A DNA stretch of 13,079 bases from an uncultured bacterium (GTDB lineage Bacteria; Bacteroidota; Bacteroidia; Bacteroidales; Bacteroidaceae), in NCBI GenBank assembly GCA_905215575.1, contig CAJMQV010000042.1, forward strand, positions 1-13,079, given 5' to 3'. Made by a program: the position numbers and the translations under genes. The number at the start of each line of letters is the position of its first letter. The first letter of the stretch is position 1. Below the pieces are notes generated by a model. That model ran no database searches. It was not told the origin of the DNA and worked only from the letters and a program-made list of their open reading frames with translations. Shown piece by piece: positions 7,567 to 13,079 of this stretch.

Positions 7567-8604
7567 ATGAAACTCAGAAATATCCTATCCAACCGAATTC
7601 TTCTGCCGCTCCTGATTCTCATGCTCGGCAGCGGTTGTGTGCGTGAAGACGAATACCAGAATGATTTTGCAGGAAACTTTGATGCACTCTGGAAATGTCT
7701 GGACCGGAACTACTGCTTCTTTGATTATAAAAAAGAAGTGTATGGTCTGGACTGGGATTCCGTCTATGCCGCATACCGTCCACGCATCAGCAATCAGATG
7801 ACGCAGCAACAATTCTTTGAAGTGTGCTGCGATATGCTGAGCGAACTGAAAGACGGCCATGTAAACCTCTACAGCAGCGGTGACGTGGGACGTAACTGGA
7901 GCTGGCGCGAAGACTATCCGGCAAACTTCAACGACAGTGTGCATCAGCTTTATCTGGGGACGGACTACAAAATCGCCTCGGGACTGAAATATCGGATTCT
8001 GGAAGACAACATAGCTTACGTATATTACGAAAGTTTCAGTTCGGCCATAGGCGACGGTAACATCACCGCCATGATGAATGAACTGAAAACCTGTAACGGC
8101 ATGATTTTAGATGTACGCAACAACAGTGGCGGAAACCTGACTTATGCCACTAAGCTGGCCAGTTATTTTACAAACGAAAAAAGACTCGTAGGCTACATCG
8201 CGCACAAAACCGGACCGGGACATTCTGACTTTTCAACACCCGAAGCCGAATACATCGAACCGGCAAACGGACTGAGATGGCAGAAGCCGGTTGTAGTACT
8301 GACGAACCGTTCCTGCTACAGTTCTACAAATACCTTCGTACGCAACATAAAAGTATGCCCTCAGGCCACTATTATGGGCGACCGCACCGGGGGCGGATCG
8401 GGAATGCCCTTCACCTCGGAAATGCCTAACGGATGGTTGGTGCGCTTTTCGGCCTGCCCTATGTATGACGCGGAAATGCACCAGATTGAGTTTGGAATAG
8501 AGCCGGATATCGAGGTCAGCATGAAAGCAGAAGACCTGAAACGCAACAAGGATACGCTCATCGAAACAGCCCGCAGTTTTTTGTCACAAAAGTTTGCAGA
8601 ATAA
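7567..8604 (+). CDS. S41-family lipoprotein peptidase (tail-specific/tricorn-like protease)
   Basis: A 345-residue envelope protease candidate. The N-terminus is a lipoprotein signal ending LGSGC, with lipidated Cys24. The box is slightly atypical (Gly at -3, Leu at -4). The acidic run after Cys (VREDE) resembles Bacteroides surface-export signals, so surface exposure is possible. An S41 N-terminal region (about 36-110) carries DGHV with His98. The catalytic core (about 145-320) has MILDVRNNSGGN (179-190), NRSCYSSTN with probable nucleophile Ser252 (or Ser253), GDRTGGGSGMP (271-281) and IEFGIEPDIEV (307-317). The Lys of CtpA-type Ser/Lys enzymes is not seen at the GKG position (GGG here). The His98, Ser and Glu pattern fits the tricorn/IRBP-like branch that uses a Ser-His-Ser-Glu tetrad. 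No PDZ domain is evident. It is last in the parC operon and has no own promoter or clear Shine-Dalgarno site. The substrate is unknown. Confidence 0.85.
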   Translation: MKLRNILSNRILLPLLILMLGSGCVREDEYQNDFAGNFDALWKCLDRNYCFFDYKKEVYGLDWDSVYAAYRPRISNQMTQQQFFEVCCDMLSELKDGHVNLYSSGDVGRNWSWREDYPANFNDSVHQLYLGTDYKIASGLKYRILEDNIAYVYYESFSSAIGDGNITAMMNELKTCNGMILDVRNNSGGNLTYATKLASYFTNEKRLVGYIAHKTGPGHSDFSTPEAEYIEPANGLRWQKPVVVLTNRSCYSSTNTFVRNIKVCPQATIMGDRTGGGSGMPFTSEMPNGWLVRFSACPMYDAEMHQIEFGIEPDIEVSMKAEDLKRNKDTLIETARSFLSQKFAE

Positions 8605-8623
8605 AAAAAAAGCGCTACCTTTG
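8593..8623 (+). promoter_or_regulatory. tRNA-Leu promoter (TTTG-N19-TACCTTTG), starting inside the S41 gene
   Basis: TTTG at 8593-8596 and TACCTTTG at 8616-8623, 19 nt apart, match the Bacteroidales -33/-7 consensus exactly. The tRNA-Leu starts 12 nt after the -7 box, as expected for a short tRNA leader. The -33 box lies in the last codons of the S41 peptidase gene. No terminator separates that gene from the tRNA, so operon transcripts may also run into it. Confidence 0.85.
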
Positions 8624-8635
8624 TGTTACAATCCT

Positions 8636-8720
8636 GCGCCTGTGGTGAAATTGGTAGACACGCCAGACTTAGGATCTGGTGCTTTGCGGCGTGTAGGTTC
8701 GAGTCCTATCAGGCGCACCA
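8636..8720 (+). tRNA. tRNA-Leu (anticodon TAG)
   Basis: An 85-nt class II tRNA. The 7-bp acceptor stem pairs GCGCCTG (8636-8642) with CAGGCGC (8710-8716), followed by discriminator A and an encoded CCA (8718-8720). The D arm contains GGTGAAATTGGTAGACACGC. The anticodon stem CCAGA/TCTGG encloses CTTAGGA, with anticodon TAG at 8670-8672, reading CUA and other CUN Leu codons. The 13-nt variable region (8680-8692) and the T arm GTAGG-TTCGAGT-CCTAT support Leu. TAG here is the anticodon, so this is not an amber suppressor. Confidence 0.97.
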
Positions 8721-8766
8721 AAACAAAGAGAGCCATATCTGAATGATATGGCTCTCTTTGTTTTTA
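8721..8766. terminator. Long terminator hairpin after tRNA-Leu, possibly bidirectional
   Basis: A 19-bp perfect stem (8721-8739 with 8745-8763; core AGAGAGCCATATC) with a 5-nt loop begins right after the tRNA CCA. A T-run (8761-8765) follows on the + strand. On the - strand the stem ends in GTTTT, so it may also stop the convergent GH20 transcript, whose stop codon lies about 58 nt away and which has no other hairpin nearer. Confidence 0.85.
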
Positions 8767-8820
8767 TTATTGAGGAATAATTATTTATTACTTCTATTGT
8801 ACTTAAATCTTTACAAGAAA

Positions 8821-11800
8821 TCAATGTAACAAAATCTTGCGCTTATTCTGGATATAAATGCCTCTCTTAGGATTTACTACCTGACTTCCTCCAAGATCAT
8901 AAATCTTATTATTCTGAACAGTCTTACTATCTATATTTTGAATACCAGTATTGAGATCTGCCTTATAGATTACATCCACAGACAGATTTTCTGTAATACT
9001 ATCCAGTTTCTCCGAAGCCACACTCATTTTCTGGAACGAGTAATCCTCAATATCGGGTACAATCGGAATATATCCAAAACCGGCTCTGATAAAAGTGGAT
9101 GTTGATGCCTTCAGCTGTTTCTGTTCGGAATCTACATAATTGACAGTTACTTTATAAAGCAGATAAGGAACAAAATCATAAACCAGATAAGGATGAGGAT
9201 CTGACCAACCTGTCATGGAACCAACATTTCCATTCCAAAATACACCATTCTGGTCTTTTACATGCCACACTCCATTGTCATAAGCAAATGAAAAAATGCC
9301 GGCATCGTCAGTCATTTGAATTAGACCACCCTTATTTAAGGCCGGCATGCTTTTTCCTGCTCCATTATGAACTTTATATCCATTTTCAGAGGCTTCCAGG
9401 GTCCATACGTAGTTCGGCAAGCCACAAATTTTCCCATCCGTAGTCATAATAGCTTCGTCTGCATCCACATTAAGGAAGCCGGAACGTTTATCGACAGTTG
9501 TTGCATCATAGAAAACATACTGACCGCCATCTTTCACTTCCGCAACCGGTTCACCTAATTCCCAAAAACCGATATAAGCATCTGTTTCATAGATCATATG
9601 AACAACAGTATCCTGCTGTATCACAAAAGAAGTCATTTCTCCTAAATCTGATTCCCTAAAGGTATAAAAATCCAGTTTAGGCTCTTGAACATTAACCAAA
9701 CTATAATAAGGATAAGTTGATACCTGCTCCTTTATCTTATGACCGTACTGATCACTGCAAATCAAGGTAACATCGCAATTTTGACGCTCATAGTAAACGC
9801 GTACTACTTTATTTTCAGCCAATGGCCCGTCATTGCCTGCAATATCATCTTGTTCAAAACGGACAAACTCCCAGTTTTTAATCTGAGGAGCAACAAAGGT
9901 ATAATTACTGTCTACAGGTACAGACTGATAGCAAGTCTGAAAAACTTTGTCTGTTGAATCACAACACAAATAAGTTACCTGACAAACCTGATCAATATTC
10001 CACGCATTTCCTTGTGCCCGCACTCCATCCACATACACTTTTCCAGCGTCTTTTGCTGATAATTTGGAAATAGGGAAAAGCGCCTTATCCCCTTCTGCGC
10101 AAATTTTAAAGTCTTTGGTTGTCCAGTCAAAAAGAATCTTATATTCGGCTTTTTCTGAAGAAACCGCCAAAGGAGAAGTTGTTCCTGAGATATATTTTAA
10201 AGAGTTCAGATTCTTTAAAGAAAAAGAATTTTCTGTTTCGGAAGCTTTAGAAATGACCCAAACATCCTTCCCCCATGAATTATCGGAAGTTCCCAAAAAG
10301 TCTGAATCATCATCAATTAAAATGATGTTTTTTTCAATGGCATTGGTAATTTTTATCTGTTGTCCTTCTTCGGGCATCCCTAAAGATGTCTGAAAAGCCT
10401 CTATGGCAGCAGTTAGTTCAAGAACATATTGGTCTTTTTGTGCATCGTCATTAGGAATCTCTTGCTGCAGCAAAGCAGTTAAATGTTCTCCTGCAGAAGC
10501 ACTGAATTTTCCGATTTGTGTTTGATCTGCATAATACGAAGCATCTTTCAACAGAGTTTCTGCTTGTCCGCGCAAGTTATTTATGTCCTCGTTTATCCCA
10601 CGGTTTTGTAAGACAAAGCTCCACAAACCTGCTTTTGAATCTGCCGGGTTTTCATAAACATTGATGGACATATGCTGACCGCTTTTGGATAAATTCATCC
10701 ATTTATTCGTATAACGGTCACTCCGGATGCTATAGTAATAATTCCCATCCTGCTGGCCATAGTATTGGGCATCACTTAAAATGAAATTATAATGTACCTC
10801 ATCAGGATCATAAGTCCAGCGTCCAGAAGTAGTTGCTGCCGTTGCATCCGGATTAACAGAACCATTCGGTAATGCTTGAGACACTATGGCATATTTTCCA
10901 GGTTCTGTGGGCGATTCCTTAACCGCCCACAGTTGATACTTATTTTCTTCATCCGATTCCGCCACCGGATCGGCACTCCATAACATATTGACTTCTCCGA
11001 ATCCGCTTGTTACCGGTTCACTCCCTTCGTGCAGCAAAGACATGCATCGCCCGGTACGTTCATCTGTTGCCAGCGTCATCAACCGATACCAATACATCTG
11101 ACCGTCAGTAGAAGCGTCAGGCATCACCATATCCTGCTGCGATGCCTTGAGATAATGACGTCCGTATTCGTAATCACGATAATTGAACAACACGGTGTCC
11201 TGCTGCATACGCTGACGGAAATCATCAAAGTTTTTCTTTGAAGCGGGTGACCATCCGCTTTCAGCGACAGCCATCAGGCGCGGGAAAGCCATATATTCCA
11301 AATGTTTTTCGGCTGAAATGTATTCCGTCCACATGCATGCTTGCACACCTTTATAGAAATGTAACTTATCTGCAGAAACATTGTTTGCCGGAGCATAGTT
11401 GTAAACCGCTTTAAGAGTTTCACTACCATTTCCAGGACCGGTAGGTTCTGTCGGATCTGCGCTTTGTTTTCGGTTTATATAGTAGGTTGGCTGCGGCGCT
11501 AAGATATTGCTCAATCCTAAAGAATATGCTTTCTGTGCGGCAGCCTCAGCACCGGTCCAGCAAACAATATCTGCCCCCGTGCTTTTAATCATATTCACAT
11601 CAGATCCTGCTGCAGTTATCGTTTCATTCCATGCCATGAGTTTATAGCCTCTGGTTGCTACAAAGTCAGCCATCTCTTTTGTAAAATAACTCTGTAAGGC
11701 TCTGACATGAGAGAAATTCATCTTCTTCATAAAAGCCATACATTCCTCGTTGCGCTCCCAGTGGCTGGCATCACATTCATCACCACCGATATGAATGTAA

Positions 11801-12849
11801 GGATAAGGGAAGAGATCCATGATCTCACTCAAAATGTCCTTGGCAAACTGCAAGGTCTTTGGATTGGCCACATTCGGAATGGTGGGCGTGTGACTTTCAT
11901 CTGATATTACCGGATGCCGCACATTAGGCTCACAACTGAATTCCGGATAAGCAGCCATAGCCGCTCCGAAATGACCAGGCATATCAATTTCGGGAATAAT
12001 ATCTATATGAAGTTTCTCAGCATAAGCTACCAGTTCACGAATCTGGTCTTTAGTGTAATAATACGGTCCGTAAGGTTTGTAGGTATGAATTCGCTTACCC
12101 GATCCTCCAAAGTCTGTGCTATAAGAATCATCACGGATACTGCCTGTCGTATTCAAACGAGGATATTTGGTTATCTCCACACGGAATCCTTGATCATCCG
12201 AAAGATGCAGATGCAGCTTGTTCATCTTGTAGCAAGCCATCATGTCCATAACCCGTTTTACCTCATCCACATCAAAGAAATGCCGGGCAACATCCAGCAT
12301 AAAACCGCGATAACCAAACCGTGGTTCATCGGTTATCTGTACTAAAGGCAGAGTGTAGGAAGTTACCGCCGGATCTTTTACTCCAGCCATTACATTAGGC
12401 GGAAGCATCTTCTTAAGGGTTTGGAAAGCATAAAAGAAACCATCGGTACAAGACGCTTCTACCAGAATGCCGGAATCAGTAACTCTTAAGATATATCCCT
12501 CGGAGTTCTGAATCTCCGGATTCAACCGGACCTGCAACAGGGCATTGGCACCTCCGGTTGTTTTAGAAACCGAAATACCAGAGGATTCTCCAAGAACTTC
12601 TATAAACTGATCAATCTCTTCAATTACAGAATCTCCCAACTGATAAATATTTGCTTCGAATTTTGAAGGCAAGGTCAATACCCCTTCCTGAACCTGTATA
12701 TCTTTCGGAAGCGGAGTCAGATTGACGGTTTGGGACCACACATCCAAAGCACTGCATGCAGCAATACCAAACAAGCAAAAACGAATTGATTTAATAATGC
12801 CCGGCCCATTTATAAATGAGCCGACCATTCTTTTTACATTATTCCACAT
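8821..12849 (-). CDS. Secreted multidomain GH20 beta-N-acetylhexosaminidase with MucBP-like repeats
   Basis: A 1342-residue exported enzyme expected to release terminal N-acetylhexosamine from host glycans. Domains in order: export signal with hydrophobic FCLFGIAACSAL (about 22-40); GH20b (about 43-175); catalytic TIM barrel (about 178-535) with HLHLSDDQGFR (213-223), PEIDMPGH (286-293) and HIGGDE carrying Asp357-Glu358; a trefoil-like region (about 585-750); a helical segment (about 752-822); another trefoil-like region (about 830-950). Then come two MucBP-like repeats (about 957-1020 and 1027-1088), a trefoil-like insert (about 1092-1230) and a third MucBP-like repeat (about 1234-1296). It ends in the C-terminal tail IYDLGGSQV...GIYIQNKRKILLH. 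A consensus promoter lies just upstream; there is no Shine-Dalgarno site. ATG at 12849 is the first in frame, though Met8 (12828) would also keep the signal peptide. Relative to the first GH20 enzyme it lacks the N-terminal trefoil-like module and has HLH/GFR in place of HWH/GWR. Accessory-domain names are by pattern. Confidence 0.95.
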   Translation of the reverse strand: MWNNVKRMVGSFINGPGIIKSIRFCLFGIAACSALDVWSQTVNLTPLPKDIQVQEGVLTLPSKFEANIYQLGDSVIEEIDQFIEVLGESSGISVSKTTGGANALLQVRLNPEIQNSEGYILRVTDSGILVEASCTDGFFYAFQTLKKMLPPNVMAGVKDPAVTSYTLPLVQITDEPRFGYRGFMLDVARHFFDVDEVKRVMDMMACYKMNKLHLHLSDDQGFRVEITKYPRLNTTGSIRDDSYSTDFGGSGKRIHTYKPYGPYYYTKDQIRELVAYAEKLHIDIIPEIDMPGHFGAAMAAYPEFSCEPNVRHPVISDESHTPTIPNVANPKTLQFAKDILSEIMDLFPYPYIHIGGDECDASHWERNEECMAFMKKMNFSHVRALQSYFTKEMADFVATRGYKLMAWNETITAAGSDVNMIKSTGADIVCWTGAEAAAQKAYSLGLSNILAPQPTYYINRKQSADPTEPTGPGNGSETLKAVYNYAPANNVSADKLHFYKGVQACMWTEYISAEKHLEYMAFPRLMAVAESGWSPASKKNFDDFRQRMQQDTVLFNYRDYEYGRHYLKASQQDMVMPDASTDGQMYWYRLMTLATDERTGRCMSLLHEGSEPVTSGFGEVNMLWSADPVAESDEENKYQLWAVKESPTEPGKYAIVSQALPNGSVNPDATAATTSGRWTYDPDEVHYNFILSDAQYYGQQDGNYYYSIRSDRYTNKWMNLSKSGQHMSINVYENPADSKAGLWSFVLQNRGINEDINNLRGQAETLLKDASYYADQTQIGKFSASAGEHLTALLQQEIPNDDAQKDQYVLELTAAIEAFQTSLGMPEEGQQIKITNAIEKNIILIDDDSDFLGTSDNSWGKDVWVISKASETENSFSLKNLNSLKYISGTTSPLAVSSEKAEYKILFDWTTKDFKICAEGDKALFPISKLSAKDAGKVYVDGVRAQGNAWNIDQVCQVTYLCCDSTDKVFQTCYQSVPVDSNYTFVAPQIKNWEFVRFEQDDIAGNDGPLAENKVVRVYYERQNCDVTLICSDQYGHKIKEQVSTYPYYSLVNVQEPKLDFYTFRESDLGEMTSFVIQQDTVVHMIYETDAYIGFWELGEPVAEVKDGGQYVFYDATTVDKRSGFLNVDADEAIMTTDGKICGLPNYVWTLEASENGYKVHNGAGKSMPALNKGGLIQMTDDAGIFSFAYDNGVWHVKDQNGVFWNGNVGSMTGWSDPHPYLVYDFVPYLLYKVTVNYVDSEQKQLKASTSTFIRAGFGYIPIVPDIEDYSFQKMSVASEKLDSITENLSVDVIYKADLNTGIQNIDSKTVQNNKIYDLGGSQVVNPKRGIYIQNKRKILLH

Positions 12850-12884
12850 TATTTTTAGGTATTAGTATTTTTATAATTGGCTTA

Positions 12885-12916
12885 CAAAAATAATAAATGC
12901 AGGTTCTAAGCACAAA
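12885..12916 (-). promoter_or_regulatory. Promoter of the second GH20 gene (TTTG-N20-TATTTTTG, minus strand)
   Basis: On the minus strand, TTTG (12916-12913) is followed after 20 nt by TATTTTTG (12892-12885), an exact match to the Bacteroidales -33/-7 consensus. The start codon is 35 nt further on, so the expected leader is only about 25-30 nt. No hairpin or obvious operator is seen in it. Confidence 0.8.
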
Positions 12917-12970
12917 TAAAGTCTAATCGGATTTTTTAAAACTCTCAAAAAATAAAAAAAGAGATTTTGT

Positions 12971-13002
12971 ATTGTATATATCAGAAAAAATGCTTATCTT
13001 CG
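12971..13002 (+). promoter_or_regulatory. Putative tRNA-Lys promoter (ATTG-N20-TATCTTCG)
   Basis: ATTG at 12971-12974 and TATCTTCG at 12995-13002, 20 nt apart, match the Bacteroidales consensus with one mismatch in each box. The tRNA starts 23 nt later. It is divergent from the GH20 promoter and leaves about 54 nt between the two -33 regions. Confidence 0.6.
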
Positions 13003-13025
13003 CAAACGCAAAAAGCAAATAGGAT

Positions 13026-13079
13026 GATTCGCTAGCTCAGCAGGTAGAGCACAACACTTTTAATGTTGGGGTCTTGGGT
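13026..13079 (+). tRNA. tRNA-Lys (anticodon TTT), cut by the window end
   Basis: The first 54 nt of a tRNA are present: acceptor 5' strand GATTCGC (13026-13032), T8-A9, D arm GCTC...GAGC, anticodon stem CAACA/TGTTG with loop CTTTTAA and anticodon TTT (13059-13061), then the variable loop and the start of the T stem. The 3' part lies outside the window, so the acceptor pairing and CCA cannot be checked. Confidence 0.93.

Noticed and set aside
8670..8672. TAG in tRNA-Leu considered as a possible amber suppressor for the GH20 TAG codon
   Set aside because: TAG is the anticodon sequence, which reads CUA Leu codons. An amber suppressor would need anticodon CTA, and none is in the window.
8636..8763. 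tRNA-Leu 3' end with adjacent long inverted repeat considered as an integration (att) site
   Set aside because: There is no integrase gene, no second copy of the tRNA 3' end and no foreign gene content nearby; the hairpin is explained as a terminator.

Overview
The window looks like chromosomal DNA from a gut- or mouth-associated member of the Bacteroidales (Bacteroides, Phocaeicola or Prevotella type). The signs are promoters of the TTTG-N19/20-TAnnTTTG kind instead of E. coli-type boxes, mostly weak or absent Shine-Dalgarno sites, a Bacteroidetes-type DNA topoisomerase IV A subunit (HPHGDASIGDAL motif), and secreted glycoside hydrolases ending in the short 'YDLxGRxV...PxxGIYIxxGKK' tail common in this order. 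Genus and species cannot be fixed from sequence reading alone. I see no insertion sequence, phage gene, CRISPR array or rRNA.

Layout. Positions 1-199 are an AT-rich leader with a small hairpin. Positions 200-3661 (+) encode a large secreted GH20 beta-N-acetylhexosaminidase. Its reading frame is interrupted by a single in-frame TAG, after which 37 further codons (3662-3772) encode the expected C-terminal tail. A strong terminator hairpin follows (3796-3846). The gap before the next gene contains a degenerate 22-nt tandem GACC motif and a promoter-like element. Positions 4042-8604 (+) appear to be one operon: parC (topoisomerase IV subunit A), an outer-membrane-type protein of unknown function whose start overlaps the end of parC, and a lipoprotein peptidase of the S41 tail-specific/tricorn-like family. 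Directly after it lie a Bacteroidales promoter, a tRNA-Leu(TAG) gene and a long terminator hairpin (8721-8763). Positions 12849-8821 (-) encode a second, larger secreted GH20 enzyme with trefoil-like regions, a helical spacer, three MucBP-like repeats and an intact C-terminal tail. Its consensus promoter lies at 12885-12916. The window ends inside a tRNA-Lys(TTT) gene (13026 onward).

How it fits together. The two GH20 enzymes point toward each other on either side of the parC operon and the tRNA-Leu gene. Both should act outside the cytoplasm, removing terminal N-acetylhexosamine residues from host glycans such as mucin O-glycans or N-glycans. Their accessory domains are carbohydrate- or mucin-binding in appearance. 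There is no SusC/SusD pair or regulator beside them, so this is not a classical polysaccharide utilization locus. The middle operon joins a housekeeping topoisomerase subunit to two envelope proteins of unknown physiological role. I do not see a new multi-gene defence or mobile system. The most notable points are the stop codon that separates the first hexosaminidase from its C-terminal tail, the mucin-binding-like architecture of the second, and the tandem motif upstream of parC.
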